A stretch of DNA of 64,000 nt from Chloroflexota bacterium (GCA_028873965.1 JAPPMU010000052.1:1-64000); one strand, 5' to 3'; numbered from the stretch's first letter, positions 16,476-25,465 are shown. A program made the numbers and translations. Notes: a model not told the origin generated them from the sequence alone.

Positions 16476-18326
16476 CTATGGGGTAACGTCGAACTGCACC
16501 TCGGCGACCTTGCGGCCGTCCTCGTACACGTACGCCCAGTACCGCCCCGGCGCCCAGCGCAACGGGGCGGTTGGGCCTACCGACAGCCACTGAGTGCCGC
16601 CGGCAAACCGTGACTCGAACCGCACGGGCACTCGACGTCGGCTATTGGTGAAACCATCCTCAAAATACTCGACCACCTCGAATTGCAGTTGTTTGGGATC
16701 ACCGGAGATCGAGTAGGAGTATTTGAGCGTCAGGTACAGCCAACCTTCTACGTCCGACGCCGAAATCCTGTTGATCGGCTGACCCTCCACGCTCAACGCG
16801 ACGTATGCCTGGTCAACCCGTCCGTTGACTGTCGGCAGGGTTGGATCTACCGGGGCCGGATCGGGAACTCCTTCGACCACGGTGGATGCCCGACCCCGGT
16901 ACCATTGGTCCCAGATGTGTTCCAGATCCGGCTGCATCAGCATGCCTCCGGCCCGGAGCCATTCCACACGGATATCGCTCTCCGTGAAATCGCGCTGCGA
17001 CGGATAGGAGGGGTCTCCCGCCAGCCTGGCGTACAGCGCCCGCCAGGCCTGTAGGAACCGTTCCTCGCCCAATTGGCGGTACAGCGCCAGCAACAGCCGC
17101 TCGCCCAGGTAGTAGTTGCACCGCCACAAGCCGGGATCCTCCTGCGCCTCTTCCGGGTCGTCCGGTGACCGTAGTTCGAGTTCGCTGAGGGACGAGGCGC
17201 CGTCGCAGGGATAGTTGGTCGACTCCAGGGGAGCGCCTCCGGTGACGTGTCGTGCGTAAGTCGCGGCGAAATCCGCCCCGCCCTCGGAATGCCAGACGGG
17301 CTTCGCATACAGGTAATAGTGTGCGATCTCGTGAAAAACGGCGTGCGGGGCAAATTCCGGTTTGGAGTTGTCGTCGATCTCCGGCAACAACGTGACGTGC
17401 GTCTGGTAGTTGGTGCCGGCCGCCGCTCCCGCAACGTAGTCGGTGACGTGTATCACGATGGCCGGGGTCGGAAAGTCGGCGTCGAACATGCCCTCGAAAA
17501 CGGGCACCGCCGCCTGAGCCACCGCCATCACCGGCGAACCGGCCGGCGCGGGCCCGGAGCGTACTATCGCGATGGGAACAATCGACCCGCTCCGGCTGGT
17601 AGTGGCTCCCAGTTCCACGTTGAGGGTTCCGGGGTTGGCCACTATCGCATCGAATTCGGGCGACAGGAACCGGGAACGTTCGTAGAGTACCGCCACAATC
17701 GCGGCTTCGGCGGTGGTCAGTCCGTCGAGGAACCAGTCCGCGCTGGCGAGCTGCGCCAACCGATCCGGCCGGTCCTGCGCCATTCGTTGCAGCGACAATA
17801 ACGCGGGCAGATCCATTGGTCGCAGGCCGTCTTGGAATTCGTCCGATGCCAGCAATGCGCTCAAGACCTCTGGTGCGCTCAGCCCCACGTTGACCATGCG
17901 CTCGGCGGCGTTAAATTCGTCCGCGGTCTGCAAACCGTCGGCAATCCAGCTGATGCCGCTAATCTGCGCGATTACATCGGGATTGGCCTGTTCCGCGAAT
18001 CCCCAGTTGCGCGCCTCGGAGAGGCTGAACGCTGAAGGCTCCGGGGTCGCTGTGGGAGATTGGCGGGGTATCGCCGTGGCCGGAATCACCCGCGGCGACC
18101 GGGCGTTTGCCGGCCGCGCGGTGGGTGCAGCGGTGGCCGGCGGCTGAGTCGCAGTGGGTGCCGGCTCGGTTTCCTGGGAGGCGGCGACTCTCGCCAGGGC
18201 CGCGTCGATGGTCGCTTGCAGGTCAGCAGTGGGGGAATCGGTTGCCGGGCCGCTGCCAAAAAAGCAGCCGACGGAGGCAATCGCCCCCATCAAGCCAAGA
18301 ACCAACCAGGTCGGTGGGTAACGCAT
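16476..18326 (-). CDS. Lipoprotein with gluzincin-type metallopeptidase motif
   Basis: The signal sequence ends in a lipobox-like ASVGC near residue 21, followed by a Thr/Pro/Ala-rich linker (ATQPPATAAPTARP) typical of surface lipoproteins. Near residue 330 is HEIAHYYLYAKPVWHSEGGADFA. The HExxH plus the downstream E in HSEGGADFA fit a zinc metallopeptidase of the gluzincin type. A C-terminal beta-rich domain follows. I do not recognise the exact family. A TATACT box lies only about 8 bases before the ATG, so the message may be leaderless. Confidence 0.8.
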   Translation of the reverse strand: MRYPPTWLVLGLMGAIASVGCFFGSGPATDSPTADLQATIDAALARVAASQETEPAPTATQPPATAAPTARPANARSPRVIPATAIPRQSPTATPEPSAFSLSEARNWGFAEQANPDVIAQISGISWIADGLQTADEFNAAERMVNVGLSAPEVLSALLASDEFQDGLRPMDLPALLSLQRMAQDRPDRLAQLASADWFLDGLTTAEAAIVAVLYERSRFLSPEFDAIVANPGTLNVELGATTSRSGSIVPIAIVRSGPAPAGSPVMAVAQAAVPVFEGMFDADFPTPAIVIHVTDYVAGAAAGTNYQTHVTLLPEIDDNSKPEFAPHAVFHEIAHYYLYAKPVWHSEGGADFAATYARHVTGGAPLESTNYPCDGASSLSELELRSPDDPEEAQEDPGLWRCNYYLGERLLLALYRQLGEERFLQAWRALYARLAGDPSYPSQRDFTESDIRVEWLRAGGMLMQPDLEHIWDQWYRGRASTVVEGVPDPAPVDPTLPTVNGRVDQAYVALSVEGQPINRISASDVEGWLYLTLKYSYSISGDPKQLQFEVVEYFEDGFTNSRRRVPVRFESRFAGGTQWLSVGPTAPLRWAPGRYWAYVYEDGRKVAEVQFDVTP

Positions 18327-18333
18327 GATCGAA

Positions 18334-18339
18334 AGTATA
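18334..18339 (-). promoter_or_regulatory. -10 box of the lipoprotein metallopeptidase gene
   Basis: On the minus strand TATACT ends eight bases before the ATG, so transcription would start at or next to the start codon. Confidence 0.45.
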
Positions 18340-18372
18340 GAGTTCCCAGGGGCCGCGTGCTATCAGGTACGT

Positions 18373-18378
18373 TATAAT
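18373..18378 (+). promoter_or_regulatory. -10 box of the SDR gene
   Basis: TATAAT followed by CGCCG lies 54 bases before the ATG. CCAGGAGAG downstream supplies the ribosome site. Confidence 0.6.
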
Positions 18379-18431
18379 CGCCGTCATTGGGTTCAAGACG
18401 TAACGAAAACTTCTCCAGGAGAGTTGCAGAC

Positions 18432-19184
18432 ATGGGCAAACTGGACGGCAGGGTAGCACTGATAACCGGCTCGGGCCGCAACATCGGCCGGGCCACGGCG
18501 TTGATGATGGCCGCGGAAGGAGCCAACATTGTAGTCAACGCGCGCAGCAACCGCGACGAGGCGGAGGCCACCGCGGCGGCCGTCGAGGAATTGGGCGTCA
18601 AGGCCCTGCCCGTCCTCGCCGACGTGTCCCAAAAGGACCAGGTTGACGCCATGATCGACGCCGCCATGTCAACCTTTGGGAGCATCGACATCCTGGTCAA
18701 CAACGCCGCCATCCGCCCGCACAAACCATTCACCGAAGTGACGGTGGAAGACTGGGAACACGTGCGCGGGGTGGTGCTGGACGGTTCCTTTTACACCACG
18801 CGCGGCGTTATCCAGCAGATGGTGGACAACAATTTCGGTCGCATCGTGTTCCTCACGGGGGATGGAGCCTTTCGGGGAAGCCCGCTGCGGGCTCACGTCT
18901 CGGCGGCCAAGATGGGCATAGTGGGCATGGCCCGCAGCCTCGCCTCCGAGTTCGCCGGCAACAACATTCGCGTCAACGTCGTGTCCCCGGGAAGCATCGA
19001 CACCAGCCGCGCCAACCCCGAATGGTACGCTGGCCGGGTTCCCGACGCTTCCGCCGTTCCCCTGGGGCGACAGGGTAAGCCCGACGAAATCGCGTCGACG
19101 GTCACCTTCCTCTGCACGGATGACGGCGGTTTCATCACCGGCCAGACTATCCACGTGAACGGCGGCCAGGGGTTCTTCGGCTGA
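18432..19184 (+). CDS. SDR-fold protein with atypical active site
   Basis: The 250-residue protein has the classical SDR nucleotide site TGSGRNIGRA, the NNAA motif (LVNNAAIRP) and the C-terminal PGSIDT and GQTIHVNGG segments. Where the catalytic YxxxK should be, the sequence is HVSAAK, with Val at the Tyr position. The region that should carry the catalytic Ser reads LTGDGAFRG. The fold and cofactor site are kept but the usual catalytic Ser and Tyr appear to be gone. ATG 18432 after AGGAGAG is preferred to the track start at 18387, which lies at the promoter. A terminator follows. Confidence 0.88.
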   Translation: MGKLDGRVALITGSGRNIGRATALMMAAEGANIVVNARSNRDEAEATAAAVEELGVKALPVLADVSQKDQVDAMIDAAMSTFGSIDILVNNAAIRPHKPFTEVTVEDWEHVRGVVLDGSFYTTRGVIQQMVDNNFGRIVFLTGDGAFRGSPLRAHVSAAKMGIVGMARSLASEFAGNNIRVNVVSPGSIDTSRANPEWYAGRVPDASAVPLGRQGKPDEIASTVTFLCTDDGGFITGQTIHVNGGQGFFG

Positions 19185-19251
19185 GCCACTGCCCGGCGTG
19201 GAATTCCGGCCCAAAATGTCCCCGCAATGCGGCCGTGCGCGCTCATGAAAA

Positions 19252-19284
19252 AACGGCTCCAAAACCGGAGCCGTTCGTTTTTTC
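19252..19284. terminator. Bidirectional terminator between SDR gene and tRNA
   Basis: AACGGCTCC (19252-19260) pairs with GGAGCCGTT (19267-19275). A T run (19278-19283) lies on the right and an A run (19248-19253) on the left, so it can end both the plus-strand SDR and the minus-strand tRNA transcripts. Confidence 0.9.
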
Positions 19285-19290
19285 AAAAAG

Positions 19291-19365
19291 TGGAGCGGAA
19301 GACGGGATTCGAACCCGCGACCTTCTCCTTGGCAAGGAGACGCTCTACCACTGAGCCACTTCCGC
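19291..19365 (-). tRNA. tRNA-Gly(GCC)
   Basis: On the minus strand GCGGAAG pairs with CTTCCGC as the acceptor stem. The D arm region reads GCTCAGTGGTAGAGC, the anticodon loop TTGCCAA lies between CTCCT-type stem bases (anticodon GCC), and the T arm contains GGTTCGAATCC. The CCA end is encoded (TGG at 19291-19293 on the plus strand). Confidence 0.97.
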
Positions 19366-19387
19366 CGGATGCACATTGCTTCTTGTG

Positions 19388-19417
19388 ATCGTACCATATG
19401 CCCCGAACGAATGTAAA
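19388..19417 (-). promoter_or_regulatory. Promoter of tRNA-Gly
   Basis: On the minus strand TTTACA (19412-19417) and TACGAT (19388-19393) are 18 bases apart, ending 22 bases before the mature tRNA 5' end. Confidence 0.65.
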
Positions 19418-19586
19418 GGAATACAGCGCAAAACTTGCTGTGCTCGCACCCTCAAAAAATGCGGTCTGACAATGGCGCACGCGCGGGCTCATGGTCAACT
19501 TGACCCCCTATTTGCCCTGTGCTTTACTTGCCCAACCATCGGCCCGAGTTCCGCCGGCGGGACACGACCGATCCCAGAGGGTAGCC

Positions 19587-20636
19587 ATGCACTTCGGCAT
19601 GTTCATGCAGTTCGAGACCCGTCCGGGTGGGAGCCAGGCCGCAGCATTCGCCGAGGGGTTTGAACTGGTCGATACCGCCGAAGAATGCGGTCTGGACGGC
19701 GCCTGGCTGGCCGAAATGCACTTCACGCCCGACCGGTCGGTGCTGTCGTCTCCCATCACCATTGCCAGCAGCATCGCGACGCGGACGCGGCGGCTGCGCA
19801 TCGGTATGGCGGTGTACGTGCTGCCGCTGAACAACCCGCTGCGGATCGCCGAGGAAGTCGCCACCGTCGACCAGATCAGCCAGGGCCGGTTCGATTTCGG
19901 CATCGGGCGCAGCGGGTTCGCCCGCTCGTATGACATATACAGCGTGCCCTACGATGAGAGTCGCGACCGTTTCCGCGAAGCGCTTGACATCATCCTGCAG
20001 GCCTGGGAAGGCGAGCCGTTCTCCTACGATGGCAGCTACTACCAGGTGGCCAACGCCACCGTTGCGCCCCTGCCCTACCAGCGTCCCCATCCGCCCTTCC
20101 GGATGGCCGCCACCACCGCCGAAACCTTTCCCCGCGCCGGAACTGATGGCTACCCGATTTTCGTCGGTCTGCGCGGCATGGACATCCCGGAACTGCGGGA
20201 CAACCTCAAGCAATACCGGGCAGCGTGGAAGGCAGCGGGACACCCGGGCCAAGGGGACGTTTCCCTGCGCGTTCCGGTGTACGTGGGCCTGACTGAAACC
20301 GGCGCGATAGAGGAACCCTTCGAGAGCATCCAGGCTTACTTCGGTCGCATGGGCCGCCTCTACGCCGCCGATTCCGGTTCGGCCGGAATCCAGGCCACGG
20401 AACTCCGCGACCAGCGCGCCTCCCGTCTCTCTGCCCTGTCGTATGATGACATCCTGTCCACCAAGGTCGCTTTCGGCACTCCCGCCGGGTTGGTGGACCG
20501 TTTCACCGAACTGCGCGAGGATCTCGGGCTGGACGGCGTCGTCGCGGAGCTCAACGCCGGTGGCATGATCCCCCACGAAGTCGTCATGCGGAACATCCGT
20601 CTGCTGACCGAAAAGGTCATGCCGGCGTTCCGGTAA
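19587..20636 (+). CDS. Luciferase-like (LLM class) flavin-dependent oxidoreductase
   Basis: The 349-residue TIM-barrel monooxygenase-type protein begins MHFGMFMQFETR. Family segments are GAWLAEMHFTPD, MAVYVLPLNNPLRIAEEVATVDQISQGRFDFGIGRSG, and YDESRDRFREALDIILQAWEGEPFSYDG. It uses reduced FMN or F420; the donor cannot be told. ATG 19587 with AGAGGGTAG upstream is preferred to the track start at 19491. It opens a same-strand cluster with a 2-hydroxyacid dehydrogenase, quinone reductase, methyltransferase and a second luciferase-like enzyme. Confidence 0.92.
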   Translation: MHFGMFMQFETRPGGSQAAAFAEGFELVDTAEECGLDGAWLAEMHFTPDRSVLSSPITIASSIATRTRRLRIGMAVYVLPLNNPLRIAEEVATVDQISQGRFDFGIGRSGFARSYDIYSVPYDESRDRFREALDIILQAWEGEPFSYDGSYYQVANATVAPLPYQRPHPPFRMAATTAETFPRAGTDGYPIFVGLRGMDIPELRDNLKQYRAAWKAAGHPGQGDVSLRVPVYVGLTETGAIEEPFESIQAYFGRMGRLYAADSGSAGIQATELRDQRASRLSALSYDDILSTKVAFGTPAGLVDRFTELREDLGLDGVVAELNAGGMIPHEVVMRNIRLLTEKVMPAFR

Positions 20637-20676
20637 CCTGCCCCGCCGCAATCCCATTGGAGAGGTGACCCGATCC

Positions 20677-21666
20677 ATGAAAGTCGCTATCCTCGATGAC
20701 TATCAGAGCGTGGCCTCCAGCATGGCCGATTGGTCGAGCCTGCCTGGGAGCATGGAAGTCACCTTCTTCAGCGACCACCTCGCGGACGAGGATGCGCTGG
20801 CCGCGCGCCTTGCCGACTTTGACATCGTGATGGGCATGCGGGAGCGCACCGCATTTCCGCGTTCGCTGCTGGAACGGCTTCCCGCGCTGCGCTGCCTGAT
20901 CACCACCGGCGCCCGCAACGCCTCGTTCGACACCGACGCAGCCACCGACCTGGGCATCACCGTCTGCGGCACGCCCGGCGAGGGCGAGGGTCCCACCGAG
21001 CTGACCTGGGGCCTGATAATCGGCCTGATGCGCCGCATTGCCGAGGAGGATCGGGCCACTCGCGATCAGGGCAAGTGGGGCATCCACGTGGGCCACGGCC
21101 TGCGTGGCAAGACGCTGGCGCTGCTGGGGCTGGGACACATCGGTTCTTTGGTGGCTCGCGTCGGCAACGCCTTCGACATGCGGGTCATCGCGTGGAGCCA
21201 GAACCTGACGGCCGAGCGGGCCGCCGAGTGCAATGCGACCCTGGTTGACAAGGACACCCTCTTCACGGAGGGAGATGTGGTGTCCGTTCACGTTCGCCTC
21301 AGCGACCGAACGCGGGGCCTGGTGGGCGCCCACGAGATCGGCCTGATGAAACCGTCGGCGATCCTGGTGAACATCTCCCGCGGCCCCATTGTCGACGAGG
21401 CGGCGCTGGTGGACGCTCTGGAACGCAAGGCCATCGGCGGCGCCGCGCTGGACACTTTCGACGTCGAGCCGCTGCCGGCTGATCATCCCTTTCTCACCCT
21501 GGACAACACGCTCATCACCCCGCACGTCGGATACGTCACCCAGGAAGGTTATCGCGCCTTCTACAGCGGCGTGGTTGAGAACATCCGCGCCTTCGCCTCC
21601 GGCGAGGCAATTCGGGTAATCAATCCCGACGTGTTCCAGTCGCCCAATCTGCGCGGCCCGGCCTGA
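20677..21666 (+). CDS. D-2-hydroxyacid dehydrogenase family protein
   Basis: The NAD-dependent oxidoreductase carries the Rossmann motif LLGLGHIGSLVA, the active-site Arg in NISRGPIVDEAAL, Glu in DTFDVEPLP and His in ITPHVGYVT, all in the order of the D-isomer 2-hydroxyacid dehydrogenases. The 329 residues fit the family. GGAGAGG lies 12 bases before ATG 20677; the track start GTG 20665 overlaps that site and is less likely. It is probably in one operon with its neighbours, with a 40-base gap after the luciferase-like gene. Confidence 0.92.
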   Translation: MKVAILDDYQSVASSMADWSSLPGSMEVTFFSDHLADEDALAARLADFDIVMGMRERTAFPRSLLERLPALRCLITTGARNASFDTDAATDLGITVCGTPGEGEGPTELTWGLIIGLMRRIAEEDRATRDQGKWGIHVGHGLRGKTLALLGLGHIGSLVARVGNAFDMRVIAWSQNLTAERAAECNATLVDKDTLFTEGDVVSVHVRLSDRTRGLVGAHEIGLMKPSAILVNISRGPIVDEAALVDALERKAIGGAALDTFDVEPLPADHPFLTLDNTLITPHVGYVTQEGYRAFYSGVVENIRAFASGEAIRVINPDVFQSPNLRGPA

Positions 21667-21696
21667 CGCCGGTCGCCCGTTCAGGAGAATAGTTCA

Positions 21697-22668
21697 ATGA
21701 AAGCCCTGCGCATCGAGGAATACGGCAGTGTCGAGGTCTTGGAGTGGAAGGACACGCCGGAACCTACGCCCAGCCCGCACCAGGTGCTCATCAAGGTCGA
21801 CGCGGCCGGCGTCAACTATGCAGACATCATGCGCCGCCAGGGAAATTACCCGGGGCCCGACCTGCCGGCCACGCTGGGCTTGGAAGCGGCGGGAACCATC
21901 ACCGCCCTGGGTTCGGATGTGACCGACGGCCGCCTGGAGGTTGGCCAAAGGGTCATGGCCATGGGGCCGCAGGGCCAGGCGGAATACGTCGCGGTCAATC
22001 ACAACTTCGTTTTTCCGTACCCGGATGGCATCGATCCGATCCACGCCGGGGGTATGCCGATAACCTTCCTGACCTCCTACCACCTGCTGAAGACGCGCGG
22101 CCAGATGCATCCGGGCGACACCGTGCTGATCCAGGCCGGCGCCTCCGGCGTGGGCACCGTGGCCATACAGCTGGCCAAGGAGTGGGGAGCCCGGGTGGTC
22201 GCGACGGCCTCGACCCAGGACAAGCTGGACCTGTGCCGCTCCCTGGGCGCGGACGTCACCATCAACTATACCGAGGCGGATTTCGAGGACGAGGTTCGGG
22301 ACCTGACCGACGGCCGAGGCGTCGCGTTGGTGCTGGAATGCGTGGGCGGCCCGGTGCTGGAAAAGTCGGTGCGCTGCGTCGCCTCCTACGGGCGGCTGGT
22401 CAGCTACGGCAACGCCAGCGGCCAGCCGGCCAACCTGTCGGCCGCCGACATCACCACCCTGAACCGCACGGTGATCGGGTTCAGCATGGGACGTTCGCCC
22501 ATCGGCTCCCTGGACCACCAGGGGGCGATGAACGACCTGGTGCCAATGATCATGGATGGACGGCTCAAGCTGGTCGTAGACCGTGTCATCCCGATGTCGG
22601 AAGCGGGCGGCGCCCATCTGCACCTTGCCTCGCGCGGCACCCGCGGCAAGGTGATCCTGACCCCATGA
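21697..22668 (+). CDS. NADPH:quinone reductase-type MDR oxidoreductase
   Basis: The 323-residue medium-chain dehydrogenase/reductase begins MKALRIEEYGSVEVLEW, with AGVNYADIMRRQGNYP and the cofactor motif AGASGVGTVAIQLAK. It has no zinc-binding cysteine cluster, so it belongs to the zinc-independent quinone oxidoreductase group. It reduces quinones or enones with NADPH. The next gene overlaps its stop by four bases, so translation is coupled. Confidence 0.92.
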   Translation: MKALRIEEYGSVEVLEWKDTPEPTPSPHQVLIKVDAAGVNYADIMRRQGNYPGPDLPATLGLEAAGTITALGSDVTDGRLEVGQRVMAMGPQGQAEYVAVNHNFVFPYPDGIDPIHAGGMPITFLTSYHLLKTRGQMHPGDTVLIQAGASGVGTVAIQLAKEWGARVVATASTQDKLDLCRSLGADVTINYTEADFEDEVRDLTDGRGVALVLECVGGPVLEKSVRCVASYGRLVSYGNASGQPANLSAADITTLNRTVIGFSMGRSPIGSLDHQGAMNDLVPMIMDGRLKLVVDRVIPMSEAGGAHLHLASRGTRGKVILTP

Positions 22669-23504
22669 GTTCCGCCGCCGAGCGCTACGCGGCTGTCCAC
22701 GACGCGGCCCTGGCGGCGGGCCGTTTCGCCGACCACCGCCGCCGGGCTGACCACTGGGCCGACCTTGCGGAATTGTTCCGCGTGAATCCCTATCGCCCGT
22801 GGGATAAAAACCTGCACGCAATCGCCGGCTACCTGCAGACGACGGACGTGCTGCTCGATGTGGGCGGCGGAGCCGGCCGGGTGTCCCTTCCGCTGGCCGG
22901 ACAGGTGCATGAGGTGGTGTTGGTGGAGCCGTCTGATAGTATGCGCGGCCAATTTATTGCGTCCCGCGACGAGGCCGGCATAACCAACGCGCGCGTTTCT
23001 CCCGACTGGTGGCTGGACTCGACTGAAACCGGCGACGTTGCCATCACGTCGGACGTGGTCTACTTCGTTCGCGACATCGAGCCGTTCGTCGCCAAGCTGC
23101 ACAACTCCGCCTCGCGACGGGTGATCATATGCATCTGGCGACCCACGCCCGGCGACATGGACAACGAGCTGCGGCGCATCCTCTACGACGAACAACCTGC
23201 TCCCTGGCCAGGGCTGCCCGAGCTGGCGACCGTGCTATGGGAAATGGGTCTTCTGCCTGACATACAGGTCATCCCCCAAGCGCCGTGGTGGATCCCCGAA
23301 GCCGCCGGAGGGTTGTCCGACACGGAGGCCGTGGAGCTCGCGATGGCTCGGCTGGAACGCGACGACGAGCCCACCCGTCGCCAGGTCCAGGACAACTTTG
23401 ACCGCCTGTTCGAGCGCGGCCCGAATGGATTGAGCCCGCGCTGGCTCAGCGGGGCGCGGGAAGTGATGATCACGTGGCCGACCCACGGCGTACAACTGGT
23501 TTGA
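22665..23504 (+). CDS. SAM-dependent class I methyltransferase
   Basis: The ATG overlaps the preceding stop (ATGA); the long track ORF from 21744 is a shadow upstream of this point. The 279-residue protein has the SAM motif LLDVGGGAGRVSLPLA near residue 63 and an acidic motif II in VVLVEPSD. The C-terminal half (WWIPEAAGGLSDTEAVELAMARL) does not match a substrate group I can name. A small-molecule substrate linked to the surrounding oxidoreductases is inference. Confidence 0.82.
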   Translation: MSSAAERYAAVHDAALAAGRFADHRRRADHWADLAELFRVNPYRPWDKNLHAIAGYLQTTDVLLDVGGGAGRVSLPLAGQVHEVVLVEPSDSMRGQFIASRDEAGITNARVSPDWWLDSTETGDVAITSDVVYFVRDIEPFVAKLHNSASRRVIICIWRPTPGDMDNELRRILYDEQPAPWPGLPELATVLWEMGLLPDIQVIPQAPWWIPEAAGGLSDTEAVELAMARLERDDEPTRRQVQDNFDRLFERGPNGLSPRWLSGAREVMITWPTHGVQLV

Positions 23505-23535
23505 GCGGGAGCAATCGATTGCAGGGGAGTCCTCA

Positions 23536-24528
23536 ATGGAGCGTATCGGAGTAGCCTTTGCCGGGGGCGGCATGACGCCTCCGGAAATCGTAGAGTGTGT
23601 CCAACTGGCCGAGGAACTTGGCTACGAATCCGCCTGGGTCGCCGAAGGCCACGGCGGGGACCAGTTTTCCATCCTCACCGCGTGCGCCCTGGCGACTTCA
23701 CGCATCCGCCTGGGAACCAGCATCAGCAGCGTTTTCGTTCGCAGCGCTCCGACCATTGCGATGGCGGCCGCGTGCGTGGACCATTTTTCCAACGGCCGGT
23801 TTATCCTGGGACTGGGCAGCAGCCACAAGGTTCAGGTTGAGCCCGAGCACGGCCTGGAGTTTTCCGGCGCTATCCCCCGGGTGCGCGACACCGTGGACAT
23901 CGTGCGACGCTTGCTGCGCGACGGCGTGTTGACCGGCTACGAAGGCGAGGCCATCAGCATCGCGACATTCGATCTGCACTTCCCGACCTTCCGGCCGGAA
24001 ATGCCCATCTACCTGGCGGCGGTTTTCCCGAAGATGCTTGAGATCGCCGGCGAGATCAGCCAGGGGGTCCTGCTCACCTGGTGCACCCCGGAACACGCGC
24101 GGACCGCCAGCCGGCATATCGCTGACGGCGCAGCTCACGCCGGTGTCGCGCCGGAATCTGTTGAGGTGGCGACGCTGGTTTCGGTATCCGCGCCGGGCGC
24201 CGACGATGGGGGCATGCGCCGGGTGGCTGCGACCTATGCCGGACGGTTCCCGAGGTACCGCCGACTGATGGCCGAGGCCGGCTTTGCGGGTGAGATCGAG
24301 GAGGTGCGCCGGGCCTGGCGCTTGGGCGACATCGCGCTGGCCGAGCGTCTCGTACCGGAAGGGCTGATCGACCGCATGTCGCTGCCCACGGACGCCGGAG
24401 CCAGGCGGGAAAGATTGGCCGAATACCGGGAAGCGGGCCTCACCTTGCCCATAATCGCTCCCCGGGTATCCGGTCCCAACGCCGGCGCGACCGCGAAACG
24501 GATAATCCGCGATAACGCGCCGGCTTAA
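23536..24528 (+). CDS. Luciferase-like flavin- or F420-dependent oxidoreductase
   Basis: The 330-residue protein begins MERIGVAFAGGGMTPPEIVECVQLAEELGY. It contains SAWVAEGHGGDQFSILTACALATSRIRLGT and NGRFILGLGSSHKVQVE, the pattern of methylene-H4MPT-reductase/F420-type LLM enzymes. AGGGGAG precedes the ATG. It is the second such enzyme in the cluster and the two are only distantly alike. The substrate is unknown. Confidence 0.9.
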   Translation: MERIGVAFAGGGMTPPEIVECVQLAEELGYESAWVAEGHGGDQFSILTACALATSRIRLGTSISSVFVRSAPTIAMAAACVDHFSNGRFILGLGSSHKVQVEPEHGLEFSGAIPRVRDTVDIVRRLLRDGVLTGYEGEAISIATFDLHFPTFRPEMPIYLAAVFPKMLEIAGEISQGVLLTWCTPEHARTASRHIADGAAHAGVAPESVEVATLVSVSAPGADDGGMRRVAATYAGRFPRYRRLMAEAGFAGEIEEVRRAWRLGDIALAERLVPEGLIDRMSLPTDAGARRERLAEYREAGLTLPIIAPRVSGPNAGATAKRIIRDNAPA

Positions 24529-24549
24529 CGTTCCGAAAGGTTTGGCGGA

Positions 24550-24918
24550 TTATTCGTCCGCCGGCAGCCAGGGCGACCACAGGGTGATGGGAATGGTCAC
24601 CGAGATGCGGGGCTGGTTGCCAACAACTGCGGTGGTGTGCCCCTGGCCCGTGAGGTCGTCGGCCATCAGCACGTCGCCGGCCCCGAAGCGGCGCTTGGTG
24701 CCATCGCCGATGCCCACCTCCATTTCGCCAGCCAGCGTGATGACGTACTGGCGGCGCGGAGCCGTATGCCAGTCGGAAAAGTAACCTGGCTCAAATCGAC
24801 GGAAGTTCACGCCCGGCGTGACCTGCATGCCGCTGTGGATCGCGCGATCGCCCGGCAGGTCGAGGTCTTGAAAGTGGGTCTGGCCGTCATCGCCGGTATA
24901 AATGCGCACAAATACCAT
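24550..24918 (-). CDS. Cupin-domain protein
   Basis: The 122-residue single cupin has a metal-type motif in FSDWHTAPRRQYVITLAGEMEVGIGDG and a second-motif region GAGDVLMADDLTGQGHTT, with His residues that could bind metal. Many such small proteins are dioxygenase-like or sensory. It converges on the luciferase-like gene across a 21-base gap. Confidence 0.85.
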   Translation of the reverse strand: MVFVRIYTGDDGQTHFQDLDLPGDRAIHSGMQVTPGVNFRRFEPGYFSDWHTAPRRQYVITLAGEMEVGIGDGTKRRFGAGDVLMADDLTGQGHTTAVVGNQPRISVTIPITLWSPWLPADE

Positions 24919-25192
24919 GGAAAGTGCCTCCTGGGTTCAAAATCACGCTGAGGGCATAGGCTGGGCGAACCCATGCCTGCCGTCAGACCTCCGACATTCT
25001 AGCGCATTGCGCTGTGGATGGTGACGGGGTTGCGACGGGCGGGAGAGGGGTCCATTCAGGAAGCCGGCAGGCTGCCATTCCATGCGCGGTGGATTACTGT
25101 CTTCGCCAGCAATCGCCGGACGCGCCCATACGAGCCAACATTCCGCCAACGCCACCTCAACCGGCCCCGGCTTTCCTTGCGCACGGCACGAG
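24919..25192. other. Non-coding gap before the repeat element
   Basis: No credible ORF, RNA gene or promoter is seen in these 274 bases. Small ORFs in the track (such as 25014..25334 and 24943..25155) have no supporting features. Confidence 0.6.
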
Positions 25193-25343
25193 CGTAACTG
25201 TTCAGGTTGTTGTCATTGCGAGGCGCTTGCGCCGTGGCAATCTCGCCCTCGTGCCGGAACAGGCTCCGGAACGATCCCCCACTCCAACGAGATTGCCGCG
25301 CTGCGCTCGCAATGACAGTCCCCCACAACCCTGAACAGTTACG
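25193..25343. repeat. Palindromic intergenic repeat with long arms, copy 2
   Basis: The outer arms CGTAACTGTTCAGGTTGT (left) and ACAACCCTGAACAGTTACG (right) are inverted complements with one base difference. Inside them are GTCATTGCGAGGCGC...GGCAATCTCG and CGAGATTGCCGCG...GCAATGAC. The copy at 46729-46889 has the same arms, while the centres differ. It looks like a MITE-type or REP-type element. Confidence 0.85.
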
Positions 25344-25358
25344 CACGAGCATACGCAC

Positions 25359-25387
25359 TTGTATCAGGAGCCGGGATTGGGTAAAAT
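25359..25387 (+). promoter_or_regulatory. Promoter of speD-speE
   Basis: TTGTAT at 25359-25364 and TAAAAT at 25382-25387 are separated by 17 bases. Confidence 0.55.
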
Positions 25388-25465
25388 CGTCGCCTGCTGT
25401 TCCCGAGTAACCGTGCGGACCTTATGCCCGGCGGAGGGAGCCAATCCACACGGAGGAAAGGGTGA

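Noticed and set aside
21744-22664. N-terminal 307 codons of the long ORF 21744..23504
   Set aside because: They read the quinone reductase gene in the wrong frame; the real methyltransferase starts at 22665.
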